A stretch of 54,785 nucleotides of DNA from an uncultured Clostridiaceae bacterium (GCA_930990125.1 CAKNOI010000008.1:1-54785), one strand, 5' to 3'; positions 6,141 to 16,232 are shown, numbered from the stretch's first letter. The notes: generated by a model not told the origin, from the sequence alone. Made by a program: numbers and translations.

Positions 6141-7409
6141 TTAAGCCCTATTCTGTTCACATTCACACTTTTTGTTCCAATATGCTTCATATAATTTTTT
6201 TGCTGTTTCTGGGCTGTCTTTTCCTTCTGCATTTTTTACAGGTGCAAAGTTTTCTTCTCTTTTATCACATAAAATAGAGATATTATCTACTAAATCAAAA
6301 CTATCAAACATAAAGCTTTCAAATTTAAAAGCATTTGGCTCTGTAACTTCTACTAAATTTCCATTCTCTTCTAAGTAATTTGCCTTTTTAAATGCCTTAT
6401 GATATGGTAATTTTTTTTCTGCAATTTTTTTTAAGCAATTAATATGGAATAAGTTACACATGATATTACTATCGCCAAACAGTAATTCTCCGTTATCGTT
6501 TACCGCTTCTGCCATATTACCTGGAAATTCGGTATATTCTATAATAGCTGGTTTGCCGTTTTTTTTGCAATATACCCCCACTTTTTCAGATGGATATGCT
6601 TTTTTGGTAGATTTTGCACCAATACTATTGTTTTGCGCTATTGTAAGACCAATAATCATAGGATCTGCCATTTGTAACAACACATTATCTACTCCTCCTA
6701 TGAAAATCCACTTTGTACCTTCCTTCTCCATCTTTTCTAGTAAATGATGCTTTTTTAAGGAAGTAAATATTCCACCATTTCCATCCGATGCTTCTTTTAT
6801 TTTTCCATCTTCCCCTATAAATAGTTTTCCCTCTTTGCTAATAAGAGGAAGTTCTCCTTGGGTAAAAAATGTAATTTTTTCTTTTGGATATCCAAAATAG
6901 TTTTGTTCCATAAAAAAGTCTACTGTTTCTTGGTTGTTCTCTTTACTTGTCATAATATACCAAGGAATAACCGTTTCATATTTGTTATTCGCTAAGATTA
7001 GATTTTCTGCTAATATTTCAAATAAATATTTTCCGTTTTCGCCCACATCTAATTTGAATTTTCCTTTAGGTCCATGGCATCCTAATCTTGTTCCCTGTCC
7101 TCCTGCCATTGTTGCTACTGCATATTCTCCGCGTTTTATTACTTCTTCTCCTAGTTTAGTATACGTCTTTTTTTCTTCTACAGATAAGGTTTCTTTGTTC
7201 TTGGATACCACTGGTTCAATTGTAGTATTTTGATATTGTATTGGTTGTAATGCTTGTTCATATAGATGCATTATTTCTTCTATATCCATTTGTAAAATTT
7301 GGTCTATTAATTCTTCTTTCTTTTGTTCATTACTATTTTGTAAAAATGGTAAAATATGCTCTTGATGATATTTTCTTAATTTTTGTTCTGCAAGTTCCAT
7401 TTTTTCCAT
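6141..7409 (-). CDS. UDPGP type 1 family uridylyltransferase (UDP-sugar pyrophosphorylase)
   Basis: 422 aa. It carries the nucleotidyltransferase loop MAGGQGTRLGCHGPKGKF (about residues 100-117) of the eukaryote-like UDPGP family, then IPWYIMTSKENN, GNGGIFTSL and the IFIGGVDNVLLQMADP active-site strand. Family members make UDP-glucose or UDP-GlcNAc from UTP and the sugar 1-phosphate; the sequence alone does not fix which. N-terminal helical region (about 1-75) is typical. It is transcribed away from spoIVA and stands alone. No terminator is obvious before the rplU promoter region. Confidence 0.85.
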   Translation of the reverse strand: MEKMELAEQKLRKYHQEHILPFLQNSNEQKKEELIDQILQMDIEEIMHLYEQALQPIQYQNTTIEPVVSKNKETLSVEEKKTYTKLGEEVIKRGEYAVATMAGGQGTRLGCHGPKGKFKLDVGENGKYLFEILAENLILANNKYETVIPWYIMTSKENNQETVDFFMEQNYFGYPKEKITFFTQGELPLISKEGKLFIGEDGKIKEASDGNGGIFTSLKKHHLLEKMEKEGTKWIFIGGVDNVLLQMADPMIIGLTIAQNNSIGAKSTKKAYPSEKVGVYCKKNGKPAIIEYTEFPGNMAEAVNDNGELLFGDSNIMCNLFHINCLKKIAEKKLPYHKAFKKANYLEENGNLVEVTEPNAFKFESFMFDSFDLVDNISILCDKREENFAPVKNAEGKDSPETAKKLYEAYWNKKCECEQNRA

Positions 7410-7486
7410 GCTTTCACCCTCTAACTCAAATTTTCTTTGCCTATTTTATCATACCTTCAAAAAAAAATCAATTTTCAAAATTTATG

Positions 7487-7516
7487 GAATATTCTAGCAT
7501 GCAGTTAATATACATT
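7487..7516 (+). promoter_or_regulatory. Candidate sigma-E promoter of spoIVA
   Basis: GAATATT (7487-7493), 15-nt spacer, TATACATT (7509-7516), close to the mother-cell sigma-E consensus (-35 ATATT-like, -10 CATACAnT). spoIVA is a sigma-E gene in Bacillus, so position and sequence agree. Confidence 0.45.
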
Positions 7517-7561
7517 AATTAAAGTGATGTACAAACATTTTTTAAGGGGGTAAATAAATAA

Positions 7562-9040
7562 ATGGAAGCTTTAAATCTTTATCAAGATATAGCAAAACGT
7601 ACCGATGGTGACATTTATGTTGGGGTGGTTGGGCCTGTTAGAACAGGAAAGTCTACTTTTATTAAAAACTTTATGGACTTATTAGTCATTCCTAATATTC
7701 AAAATGACTATAAAAGAGAAAGAGCTAAAGATGAATTACCACAAAGTGCTGCAGGTAGAACTATAATGACAACAGAGCCTAAATTTGTACCTAACGAAGC
7801 TGTCTCTATTACGGTAGGAGATAATTTAAATTTAAAAGTAAGACTAGTAGATTGTGTAGGATACTTGGTAAACAATGCTATTGGATATTTAGAAGATGAT
7901 ATGCCAAGAATGGTAAAAACACCTTGGTTTGATGAGGAAATTCCTTTTGAACAAGCAGCCGAAATAGGAACCAAAAAAGTAATTGAAGAACATTCTACTA
8001 TTGGTATTTTAATTACCACAGATGGTTCTGTTACCGATATTCCAAGAGAAGATTACATAGAGGCAGAAGAGCGTGTTGTTCATGAATTAAAAGCATTAAA
8101 CAAACCTTTTGTTATTGTCTTAAACTCTGAAAATCCAAATTCTGAGTATACAAGGCAATTAGCACAAAAGTTAGAAGAAAAATATGGTACTTTTGTCATT
8201 CCTACCGACTGTGCTAATTTAAGTAGCAATGATATTGAAGAAATTTTTGGAAAAATGTTATATGAATTTCCTATTGATTGTATTCATATTCATTTTCCAA
8301 AATGGGTAGATAGTTTACCTGATGAACATTGGTTAAAACAAGAGCTATATCAAGAAATCAAAAATGCCTTTTGTAATAGTAAAGTTTTAAAAGAGGTAAA
8401 TTCTTGTTTAGCTGTTCTGCAAAAAACAGAGGTAATTGAAAAAAGTATGATAGAAGAAATTTCTTTAGGAACTGGTTCTGTTACTATTTCTACTACCTTA
8501 AAAGAAAATCTATTTTATCAAATTTTAACCGAAATTTCTGGTGTAGAAATTACAAGCGAAGGAGATTTATTTTCTACCATTACTACACTTGCCGCTTCTA
8601 AAAAGGAATATGATAAGATTGCCTATGCACTAGAAGAAGTAAAAGCAAAAGGATATGGAATAGTAACTCCAACAATAGATGAACTTATTTTAGATGAACC
8701 AGAAATGGTAAAACAAGGTTCTCGTTTTGGAGTAAAACTAAAAGCAAAAGCTCCATCTATTCACATGATAAGGGCAGATATTGAAACCGAAGTTTCCCCT
8801 ATTGTTGGTTCTGAAAAACAATCTGAGGATTTAGTAAACTATTTACTTTCTGAATTTGAATCTGATCCTCAAAAAATTTGGGAATCTAATATTTTTGGAA
8901 AAAGCTTACATGAGCTTGTAAACGAAGGCTTACAAAATAAATTATGCAAAATGCCAGAAGATGCACAAGAAAAACTAAGAGAAACTTTAGAGCGAATTGT
9001 AAATGAAGGTAGTGGCGGACTTATTTGTATTATTTTATAA
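7562..9040 (+). CDS. spoIVA: Stage IV sporulation protein A, spore coat scaffold ATPase
   Basis: 492 aa, full length. Walker A GPVRTGKST at residues 24-32, followed by family sequence TEPKFVPNEAV and LVDCVGYLV, with the conserved C-terminal ending GGLICIIL needed for membrane anchoring through SpoVM in Bacillus. It polymerises with ATP on the outer forespore membrane as the base of the spore coat. AAGGGGG ribosome-binding site. Single gene with its own terminator (9063-9088). Its presence says the organism forms, or recently formed, endospores. Confidence 0.95.
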   Translation: MEALNLYQDIAKRTDGDIYVGVVGPVRTGKSTFIKNFMDLLVIPNIQNDYKRERAKDELPQSAAGRTIMTTEPKFVPNEAVSITVGDNLNLKVRLVDCVGYLVNNAIGYLEDDMPRMVKTPWFDEEIPFEQAAEIGTKKVIEEHSTIGILITTDGSVTDIPREDYIEAEERVVHELKALNKPFVIVLNSENPNSEYTRQLAQKLEEKYGTFVIPTDCANLSSNDIEEIFGKMLYEFPIDCIHIHFPKWVDSLPDEHWLKQELYQEIKNAFCNSKVLKEVNSCLAVLQKTEVIEKSMIEEISLGTGSVTISTTLKENLFYQILTEISGVEITSEGDLFSTITTLAASKKEYDKIAYALEEVKAKGYGIVTPTIDELILDEPEMVKQGSRFGVKLKAKAPSIHMIRADIETEVSPIVGSEKQSEDLVNYLLSEFESDPQKIWESNIFGKSLHELVNEGLQNKLCKMPEDAQEKLRETLERIVNEGSGGLICIIL

Positions 9041-9062
9041 CCTTCCTTTATCAGCACAAAAT

Positions 9063-9088
9063 AAAAAGAGGTATATACCTCTTTTTTA
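9063..9088. terminator. Bidirectional terminator between spoIVA and spoVG
   Basis: Perfect palindrome AAAAAGAGGTA / TACCTCTTTTT with T and A runs on both sides. Confidence 0.85.
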
Positions 9089-9097
9089 TTTTCTATC

Positions 9098-9370
9098 TTA
9101 TTCTGCTGAACCTTCTGTTTCTGGAGCTTCATAAGCTTCTAGAATAGCTTTTTGAATTTTCTCTCTTGTCTCAGCATTGATTGGATGAGCTATATCCTTG
9201 AATTCCCCGTTTGGAGTTTTTCTGCTAGGCATAGCAATAAATAATCCATTTTGACTTTCGATAACTTTAATGTCATGAATTACGAATTCGTTATCGAATG
9301 TTACAGAAGCAACAGCTTTCATTCTGTTCTCTGAATTTACTTTTCTTAAACGTACATCTGTTATTTGCAT
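9098..9370 (-). CDS. spoVG: SpoVG, septation and regulatory RNA/DNA-binding protein
   Basis: 90 aa, typical length. Starts [11 protein letters not shown] and contains [18 protein letters not shown]-like and [20 protein letters not shown], the most conserved stretch of the family, with a Glu-rich tail. Nucleic-acid-binding regulator of spore cortex formation, septation and, in pathogens, virulence genes. Ribosome-binding site GGAAGG. It converges with spoIVA on a shared terminator. Confidence 0.95.
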   Translation of the reverse strand: MQITDVRLRKVNSENRMKAVASVTFDNEFVIHDIKVIESQNGLFIAMPSRKTPNGEFKDIAHPINAETREKIQKAILEAYEAPETEGSAE

Positions 9371-9405
9371 CTTAGTGCACCGCCTTCCAAAGTTTTATAA
9401 AAATT

Positions 9406-9430
9406 TTGTACATGTTCTTCTTATGTACAA
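9406..9430. promoter_or_regulatory. Inverted repeat upstream of spoVG
   Basis: TTGTACAT (9406-9413) and ATGTACAA (9423-9430) form a perfect 8-bp inverted repeat with a 9-nt centre, 36 nt before the spoVG ATG. It could be an operator. The rest of 9371-9620 shows only AT-rich sequence with no clear promoter. Confidence 0.35.
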
Positions 9431-9650
9431 TTATATTATTCTCCAAAAAAATATATTTTCCTTCTATTTTTTACAAAAATTTAAAATTTCTTTTTCTTTT
9501 ATTTCTATGGTATGTTTTCACAAGATTCGTACATAATACATATAATAAACAAAAAGTATTGAAATATTCTTTTGTTCATTATATAATCTTTAGAGATATA
9601 TTGTTATTTTGTGAAATATTTTGCAAATAAGAGGAAGGACGTGTGTTGGT

Positions 9651-11036
9651 TTGGCTAACATAGACTATTTTAAACATTTTTCTAGAATACATATGATTGG
9701 TATTGGTGGCATTAGCATGAGTGGCATTGCCGAAATACTAAAAAATTGGGGGATTGTAGTAACAGGTTCTGATATTGATTCTTCTGAGATTACAGAAAAA
9801 TTACTACAAAATGATATTAAAGTTACCATTGGCCACAACTTAGAAGATGTTGCCGCAGCGGATGCTATTGTATATAGTGCTGCTATCAAACAAGATGATA
9901 TAGAAATGGTAGAAGCAAGAAGGTTAGGCAAACCAATTATTGAACGATGTGATTTTTTAGGCGAAATTACGAAAGCCTATTTAAATACCATTGGTGTTTC
10001 TGGTACCCATGGGAAAACAACAACTACTTCTATGATTTCTTTATGTTTTTTAGAAGCAGGACTTGACCCAACCATACAAGTAGGTGCCATTTTAAAACAA
10101 ATTGATGGAAATTATCGTGTTGGTAATAGTGAATATTGCATTATAGAAGCTTGTGAATATGTGGAAAGCTTTTTAAAATTCTATCCAAAAGCAGAAGTTA
10201 TTTTAAACATTGATAATGACCATTTAGATTATTTTAAAACCTTTGAAAATATTAAAAAAGCATTTGTTAAATATGTAAAATTAATTCCTAAGGATGGTTT
10301 ACTTGTTACCAATGCAGATGATAAAAATTGTTTGGACTTGCGAAACGAAACATCTGCTAATGTAATTACTTATGGCATTTTGAATAAAGAGGCCGACTTT
10401 ACTGCAAGTAATATTGCTTACAATGAGGAAGGTTTCCCTTGTTTTGATGTATACTATCATGGAAATTTTTATGGGCATATTGCCCTTTCTGTTCCAGGAG
10501 ACCATAATGTTTTAAATTCTCTTGCTACTATTGCTTTATGTGATTTTTACGGTATTTCGAAAGAAGCTATTACCAAAGCTTTATTAAACTTTACAGGAGC
10601 ACATCGTCGCTTTGAATATGTAGGGAATGTACAAGGTGCTAGTATTTATGATGATTACGGACACCATCCAACAGAAATACTAGCTACAGCAGAAGCCCTA
10701 CAACATAAAAAATACCATGAATCTTGGGTTGTTTTTCAGCCTCATACGTATAGCAGAACCAAAAATTTGATGAAGGATTTTGCAAAATCCTTATTACATT
10801 TTGACCATATTCTTATTACCGATATTTATGCTGCTAGAGAATCTAATACGTATGGTGTAACTTCCGAAGATCTTGTTGCTTGTATCCAATCCTTTGGAAA
10901 AGAAGCTTTATATTTTTCGGATTTTGATGCTATTGTTGCGTATTTAAAACAACATGTTCATTCGCAAGATATTATATTAACACAAGGAGCTGGAACCGTT
11001 ACCCATATTGGCCCTATGCTGTTAGGAGAATTCTAA
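9651..11036 (+). CDS. murC: UDP-N-acetylmuramate-L-alanine ligase
   Basis: 461 aa from a TTG start at 9651, chosen because GAGGAAGGA lies about 11 nt before it; an earlier in-frame TTG at 9621 has no ribosome-binding site. Motifs: HMIGIGGISMSGIAEIL (Rossmann-like N domain), ATP loop GVSGTHGKTTTTSM, EACEYVESFL, NIDNDHLDYF and YDDYGHHPTEILATAEAL. It adds L-Ala to UDP-MurNAc in the cytoplasm, first step of the peptidoglycan stem peptide. Single gene ending at the terminator 11060-11102. Confidence 0.93.
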   Translation: MANIDYFKHFSRIHMIGIGGISMSGIAEILKNWGIVVTGSDIDSSEITEKLLQNDIKVTIGHNLEDVAAADAIVYSAAIKQDDIEMVEARRLGKPIIERCDFLGEITKAYLNTIGVSGTHGKTTTTSMISLCFLEAGLDPTIQVGAILKQIDGNYRVGNSEYCIIEACEYVESFLKFYPKAEVILNIDNDHLDYFKTFENIKKAFVKYVKLIPKDGLLVTNADDKNCLDLRNETSANVITYGILNKEADFTASNIAYNEEGFPCFDVYYHGNFYGHIALSVPGDHNVLNSLATIALCDFYGISKEAITKALLNFTGAHRRFEYVGNVQGASIYDDYGHHPTEILATAEALQHKKYHESWVVFQPHTYSRTKNLMKDFAKSLLHFDHILITDIYAARESNTYGVTSEDLVACIQSFGKEALYFSDFDAIVAYLKQHVHSQDIILTQGAGTVTHIGPMLLGEF

Positions 11037-11059
11037 TTTTTTATTCTCTTTTTCCATAG

Positions 11060-11102
11060 AAAAAATACTCACATGTTTTCTGTAACATGTGGGTATTTTT
11101 TA
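11060..11102. terminator. Bidirectional terminator between murC and spoIVB
   Basis: AAAATACTCACATGTT / AACATGTGGGTATTTT stem with T runs on both strands. The uncorrected spoIVB frame reads straight through this terminator, whereas the +1 frame stops exactly before it, which supports the frameshift. Confidence 0.85.
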
Positions 11103-12366
11103 ATTTACTTCTCTTATTTGTTTTAACATCATATCTGCAAATACACCGGTACCCTGTCGTTGGGTCATTTACTAATACATGTGTGATAGCGCCAACAAAT
11201 TTTCCATTTTGCAAAATAGGAGAACCACTCATGCCTTGTATAATTCCTCCTGTTTGTTCTAATAATTCTGGGTCAACCACACGAATTACCATACTTTTAT
11301 TATTTTGATTATTATTAACATATTTTTTCTGAATTTCAATTTCATATTCCTTTGGAGCCTTTCCATCTAGAGAACAAAGAATGGTTGCTTTTCCTATTTC
11401 TATTTTTTCTCTTTCCATTACCTCCATTGCTTTACTGGTATCTACACCTAAGTAATTCGTATTTTGAATTTGTCCAAATATTCCAAAATTAGTATTTTTA
11501 CTAATCTCTCCTATTACTTTACTATTTTCAATACTTCCTCGTATTTCCCCTGGACTTCCCTTTTCTCCTTTTTGAATGGATAAAATATTGGTTGTTACTA
11601 ATTCACCATTTGCAATAGTAATTAATTCTTCTGTATCAATATCTAAAATTCCATGTCCTAGAGCACCAAAGCTTTTTGTACTTGGTTCATAAAAAGTTGC
11701 TGTTCCTACTCCTGCTGCAGCATCTCTTACCCATAATCCTAATTTATATTCTTTTTCCCCGGTTTTTACTGGCTTCATTGTAGTTTGCATTGTATCTTCG
11801 TCACGTACATAGGTAATGTGTAAATCGTTTCCTTGGGAAGCATTTACATCTTCTATTAAATCTGCTGTACAGGTTACTGCTTCACCATTAATATTGATAA
11901 TTCTATCTCCTTCTTTTATATCTATTCCTTCGTATGGTTTATATCTTTTATTATCTTCTCCCTGAATTTCAGACATTCCTACCACCAATACACCACTAGT
12001 ATATAGCTTAAGTCCTATGCTATTTCCTAGTGGAATAACACTGGTTTTTGGGATCACATTTACTGTCACTTCTTTTACCGGTACTTTTCCAAACAATGCT
12101 AAATTTAAGGTAACCGTTCCCGAATTTTGTGCTTCTAAACCATTTAACACTTTAGATACGGTTTGCGCACCATAGGAAGAAGAAAAGCTTGTTAAATTTG
12201 GGTTAGTAGTATCTACTTGTTCTACCGATATTCCCCAAATAGTACTAAGTGGTAAGTTTTCTCCTTGAAATAGAATATAGTTGCTTGGTAAAAAAGTAAA
12301 GTAACACACATATGCATATAACATCAGTAATAATACTATTATCCCTATTTTTCGAATTGTTTTCAT
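11100..12366 (-). CDS. spoIVB: SpoIVB serine peptidase, with a +1 frameshift at a CGG codon
   Basis: 421 aa after joining frames. N-terminal membrane segment (about 6-26), PDZ domain around EGIDIKEGDRIININGE, and the S55 peptidase domain with GALGHGI (His), and GMSGSPILQNGKFVGAITHV (Ser). SpoIVB is secreted by the forespore and triggers pro-sigma-K processing. In frame zero the end reads ...NDPTTGYR and then 29 unrelated residues through the terminator to 11041. Skipping the C of CGG at 11146-11148 gives GYGVFADMMLKQIREVN and a stop at 11100, the normal family ending. See the findings for five sister sites. A terminator (12410-12462) separates it from the Tad-like cluster. Confidence 0.9.
11146..11148 (-). 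other. +1 frameshift site CGG in spoIVB
   Basis: Zero frame TAC CGG TGT; skipping C gives TAC GGT GTA (Tyr-Gly-Val). Restores the conserved GYG near the C terminus. Confidence 0.85.
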
Positions 12367-12409
12367 TTTCGTTATCCTCTTTTCCTGTTTTATATTAGGA
12401 TAACCAATT

Positions 12410-12462
12410 TTGCAAAAAATACACCACAGAATCTCCCTTTTTTTCTGTGATGTATTTTTTTA
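12410..12462 (-). terminator. Terminator of the Tad-like cluster
   Basis: Minus strand ATACATCACAGAA stem pairing with TTCTGTGGTGTAT, loop AAAAAGGGAGA, then TTTTTT. It ends transcription after the gene at 12467. Confidence 0.75.
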
Positions 12463-12466
12463 TTTT

Positions 12467-14185
12467 TTATTCTGTTATTTCATACAAATTTAAATAACTA
12501 TTTAGCTTATAGGCATTATACTTTTCTCTTCCTAATGCCCTATAATAAGCTTCTTTTTGTATTTCGTAACCATCTTGTTCTAGAACATCTTCTAATAATT
12601 TTTTGTTGTTATCATATACTACACAATTATAATCTGCAACGCTATCTGCTGGATAATAGTAATTTAATTCTTCTGCATCATTCATAACAGATTGCCTCAT
12701 AAAATTAATGTTTAAAAATCCCGTCAAATTTGCATCTTCCTCTAGCTGTTCATTTAATGTACTACATCCTAAGTGATGATATGTTTTTACTCCATTTTCT
12801 TCGTGTACAAAATATAAAGAATCTCCTGTTACATATTCTTTATTCACATTATTTGCTACAATAGCATAACCATTATATATTTTACTTTGTAATGGAATAC
12901 CTTGTAAAAAAGATACCATACATACATTACTTATAATAATATCCCATTCTTCCTCAGATAATACAGGAAGTGCAAAATCATAGGTACTTCCTAATGCTTC
13001 TGAATTGTCTGTATAGTTTGAAATTGCAACATTTAGATTGGTCTGAATAGAATTTTTAATAACTGCTCTACGATGTTCATTAAAGGTACTTTCTTTGGCT
13101 TCTGGGTCATTACGGGAAGAACATTCAAAAATAGGGTCTGTTCCGGTATTATTAAAATCTTCTATATTGGTACTTTTATATCCATTTACTTCAATTTCCT
13201 GTAAATGATTTTTATTAATACCATCTAAATGACTATTAGCCCACAAAGTAAATTCATATGCTTGTTTATAATAATCTATTGCACTATGGTCTGATAATGT
13301 TCCATTTGCTAAGTTCTGCAAATCCTCTCGTGTAATTGCATAAGAAGTAACTAAACTATCTTCTGTCATCCAATTTTTTTCATTTGCCACTACACGGAAG
13401 AAGTGATAATTGGTAGTAATCGTATTTCCTCTATAATCTTGAGAAGTTGCTGTATATCCATTAGGGTCATAATATATTTTATTTCCATCTGCATTAATAT
13501 AGCGATACGTTCCTTTTTCAAAAGTACCATTGTTGTCTGTTATAATAGTTTCTTCTAATGCTTCTTTTCCTATTTCTACTCCCTTGTACACTACCTTTCC
13601 GGTAATAGTAGAACGATCTGGTGAAAACTCGGAACCTTCTAAATTATCTGGATTAATTAAATATCCTGTTTTAGTTACATATTCGCCATCTACTATTCCA
13701 TATACTACAATTAAATTGTCTAAAGTATAGTTTACGACAAAGTCGTTATCGCTTCCCTTTACATATCTTGCGGAATAATAAATATATGGTTTTAGTCCTG
13801 GTTCTACAATACCATTATAAGTATTTTTAAAAGGTGTATAAATATAATATCCATCATATAAAGTATATACTAATGCAGGAATATATGGTTGTAGATTATA
13901 TCTATTAGAATCACCATATCCTAAGCTTGTTCCTAACGAATTAAAAAATGTACTAACAGATGCTTGTATGTCACGTATTTTAGAATCACTAACACTAGAA
14001 TAATCATTGGATGTTGTGTTTAATTGAAAAGCCTTAATGGCATCATGTGTTGCATTGTATAATTTTGTATCATAATTATTCTGATCCTGAATCGTATCTA
14101 CATTTGCCTGAACATACATAGAAAGAGCAAGAGATATAGGAACTATGATAATAACAAAGATAATCGTTAAGTGTTGTAACTTCAT
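12467..14185 (-). CDS. Large secreted protein of the Tad-like cluster, unknown function
   Basis: 572 aa, last gene of the cluster. One N-terminal hydrophobic helix (about residues 7-26, IIFVIIIVPISLALSMYVQA) preceded by MKLQHLT with two basic-polar residues, then a long extracytoplasmic part with no cysteine-rich or catalytic motif I recognise. Tyr, Asn and Asp are abundant (ALVYTLYDGYYIYTP, ITTNYHFFRVVANEKNW). Its helix-plus-exposed-domain shape fits a minor pilin or tip adhesin of the machine encoded upstream. AGAGGA ribosome-binding site. No homologue is recognised by eye. Confidence 0.6.
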   Translation of the reverse strand: MKLQHLTIIFVIIIVPISLALSMYVQANVDTIQDQNNYDTKLYNATHDAIKAFQLNTTSNDYSSVSDSKIRDIQASVSTFFNSLGTSLGYGDSNRYNLQPYIPALVYTLYDGYYIYTPFKNTYNGIVEPGLKPYIYYSARYVKGSDNDFVVNYTLDNLIVVYGIVDGEYVTKTGYLINPDNLEGSEFSPDRSTITGKVVYKGVEIGKEALEETIITDNNGTFEKGTYRYINADGNKIYYDPNGYTATSQDYRGNTITTNYHFFRVVANEKNWMTEDSLVTSYAITREDLQNLANGTLSDHSAIDYYKQAYEFTLWANSHLDGINKNHLQEIEVNGYKSTNIEDFNNTGTDPIFECSSRNDPEAKESTFNEHRRAVIKNSIQTNLNVAISNYTDNSEALGSTYDFALPVLSEEEWDIIISNVCMVSFLQGIPLQSKIYNGYAIVANNVNKEYVTGDSLYFVHEENGVKTYHHLGCSTLNEQLEEDANLTGFLNINFMRQSVMNDAEELNYYYPADSVADYNCVVYDNNKKLLEDVLEQDGYEIQKEAYYRALGREKYNAYKLNSYLNLYEITE

Positions 14186-14268
14186 TTTTCTTTTGTCCTC
14201 TCTTTCAATAAAATGAATAGAGGATAGAATACCTTCTTCCTACAGAAATTTTATTCTACCCCCTTATT

Positions 14269-14835
14269 TTATTTTCCATTTACTGTTACAATTCCAGCTG
14301 CTTCTGCTGCAATTTGATAGGTGTCATCACCTGTAACATGATATAGGAAATTTCTTAACAATTGTGATATAGTAACATTGGTATTCTTTACTTTTACAGA
14401 AACAATATCTCCTTCTTTTAAGGTGATTCTCGCCTTTTCTTCTGGTGACAAAACATTTTGTCCTTCTAGTTCTTGATATTTTTCTTGTAATGCATCTAAA
14501 ATCTGTGTAGTATATACATTATAGTACTCATTTTCACCAATTTTATCTTTATCTTCCTGTGTTACTTTAATTCCTATATTTTCATCTTTTACCATTACTT
14601 GAATGTCTATTTCATATGAGTTACCGCTAGAATTTATTTCTTGTACAAATTGATCATAGTCGGCAAGTGATAACTTTCCTGTTGCTCTAATATTATCTAC
14701 AAATTCTGCTGTTGCGGTTTGTGCGGAAAGCTCTGCAATATCATCTGTTCTTTCTGATACAGCCATTAGTGGAAATACAAACATTAAAACAGCAGCTAAA
14801 AAGATAGCAACAACGGTAATTAAAGAATCTCCCAT
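14269..14835 (-). CDS. TadE/F-like membrane pseudopilin
   Basis: 188 aa. N-terminal membrane helix (about 4-24, SLITVVAIFLAAVLMFVFPL) followed by a mostly helical region (DIAELSAQTATAEFVDNIRA) and a small C-terminal domain. The TADNIR-like helix and short hydrophobic start are usual in TadE-like proteins of Firmicute Tad loci. Probably inserted in the membrane and assembled as a minor subunit. GAGGAG ribosome-binding site; it lies between the frame-shifted MENA protein and the large secreted protein, in one minus-strand run. Confidence 0.5.
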   Translation of the reverse strand: MGDSLITVVAIFLAAVLMFVFPLMAVSERTDDIAELSAQTATAEFVDNIRATGKLSLADYDQFVQEINSSGNSYEIDIQVMVKDENIGIKVTQEDKDKIGENEYYNVYTTQILDALQEKYQELEGQNVLSPEEKARITLKEGDIVSVKVKNTNVTISQLLRNFLYHVTGDDTYQIAAEAAGIVTVNGK

Positions 14836-14873
14836 ATTACTCTCCCTCCTATTCTTATCCTCTTTTTAAAACC

Positions 14874-15675
14874 TTAATTTGTTATTAATGTATAAGTAAT
14901 AATTCGTTTTGTCTTTGGTTTTAATAGATTTACAATTTGTCCATCAATATCAATTACTGTACTGGTATCTGTGGTTTCATAGTCTATAATAGGATTACCA
15001 TCTGGACCTAATACCACATCACCATTTTCATCTCGTTTGTATACTATTTCTCCAGATGCATATTCTCCTAATGTTTCTACAAACTGATATTTTTTTGTTT
15101 TGCAGGCCTCATAAAATCCCATTCCTGTATTGTTAAAATTATTATAATCTACCCATACAGCAGGTTCCCCTGTACTACTTGTTTGATAAACATATCTACC
15201 GCCTGTAATAAAGGCATCTAAATTCAATTTAATATCTTTTACATTTCCTGCCCATGGTTCATGTCTTTTATTTTCATCATCTAGGTCAAATGCAGAAATA
15301 CGAAGGCTGTCTGGGTCGTCTCTATTTTCATAATTATAATAGGTATTGTTCCAATTATCAGGGTTTGTCTTTGTCGTATAGATATACAAATTTCCTGTTG
15401 TTTCTAGTGTACCATCTTCGTTTAATCTTCCGGTTTTAAATTGAACCGTATAGTTTTCTTTGTAATATCGATACAAAGTAGGGATGATGGTTTCTACACC
15501 CACTACTCTGCTTTTATTTTTACTTGGTTCCACATATTCATAATAATTGGTACTATCTTTACTGTATAATAGAATATCAGCCGTTTCTCTTGCTTTCGTA
15601 AAAGTAACCATACTAATACCTAGAGCTCCCACAAAAAACAAATGCCATTTTTAAAGCATCTACAGCATTTTCCAT
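14874..15675 (-). CDS. Fifth MENA-type pilin-like protein, interrupted by a frameshift near its N terminus
   Basis: The real start is the ATG at 15675 (AAGGAA ribosome-binding site), giving MENAVDALKMAFVF, the same first residues as its neighbours at 15703, 16809 and 17339. The frame then hits a stop after FCGSSRY. Removing one T from the run of six at 15641-15646 restores MAFVFVGALGISMVTFTK and an open frame to 14874 (266 aa). The body has one membrane helix then an extracytoplasmic Tyr/Asn-rich domain (GRLNEDGTLETTGNLYIY). Unlike six other frameshifts in the window, the site is not CGG, so a sequencing error or variable homopolymer is possible. Without the upstream part, a TTG at 15641 would be the only start, with no ribosome-binding site. 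Confidence 0.6.
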
Positions 15676-15702
15676 ATTTCTTCATTCCTTTTTGCTTACG
15701 GC

Positions 15703-16149
15703 TTAATTTCCTGAACTTGTTTTTCTTTGAATACCTACTTGTGTAATTAATCCAGATTGAGAATCAGTTGCAAAAGTTACTGTATAGGTATAACCTGAAC
15801 GAACAGTATCTTTTACTTCATTAATACTTGCTCTTGTAACTGGATCTGTAGGGGCATCAAAGTTTTCTGGTGCTGCACCACTTATAACAGAAATTTGTCT
15901 TGAAGGGTCATCTACATAAAGGTTATTATGACTAAGAACGTTATTGATTAATGTGGCTACAGCAGAACCACGTTGTGTTCCTTCATATGATAAAAATTCT
16001 GCATTATATGCTTGTACTTGTTGTGCATCCATGTTGGCAGAATCGGTAACATCAGCTGCTTGCTGATAAATAAACATACCTAATCCTATAATCAAAATTG
16101 AAAGTAATATTGCACCTGCAATAATTAATGCTTTTGACGCATTCTCCAT
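15703..16149 (-). CDS. MENA-type pilin-like protein
   Basis: 148 aa. Starts MENASKALIIAGAILLS and has one membrane helix to about residue 28, then a helix with AYNAEFLSYEGTQRG and a small domain ending TVTFATDSQSGLITQVG. The start and the F-x-x-Y-E-G motif recur in the proteins at 16809 and 17339, so these are paralogues. They are probably the subunits moved by the CpaF motor. The usual Flp leader with Gly/Glu-Tyr cleavage site is not obvious. AAGGAGG ribosome-binding site. Confidence 0.65.
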   Translation of the reverse strand: MENASKALIIAGAILLSILIIGLGMFIYQQAADVTDSANMDAQQVQAYNAEFLSYEGTQRGSAVATLINNVLSHNNLYVDDPSRQISVISGAAPENFDAPTDPVTRASINEVKDTVRSGYTYTVTFATDSQSGLITQVGIQRKTSSGN

Positions 16150-16232
16150 AAAAAATTCCTCCTTATTCTTTTGCTTATTTTTATTTAATCTAAGGTGTTT
16201 ACCTTAATATAAATAACAATTTTAGTGATAAT

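Noticed and set aside
9371-9620. Small ORF on the plus strand between spoVG and murC
   Set aside because: About 70 codons of Phe/Tyr/Ile-rich translation from AT-rich DNA, with no ribosome-binding site or recognisable motif.
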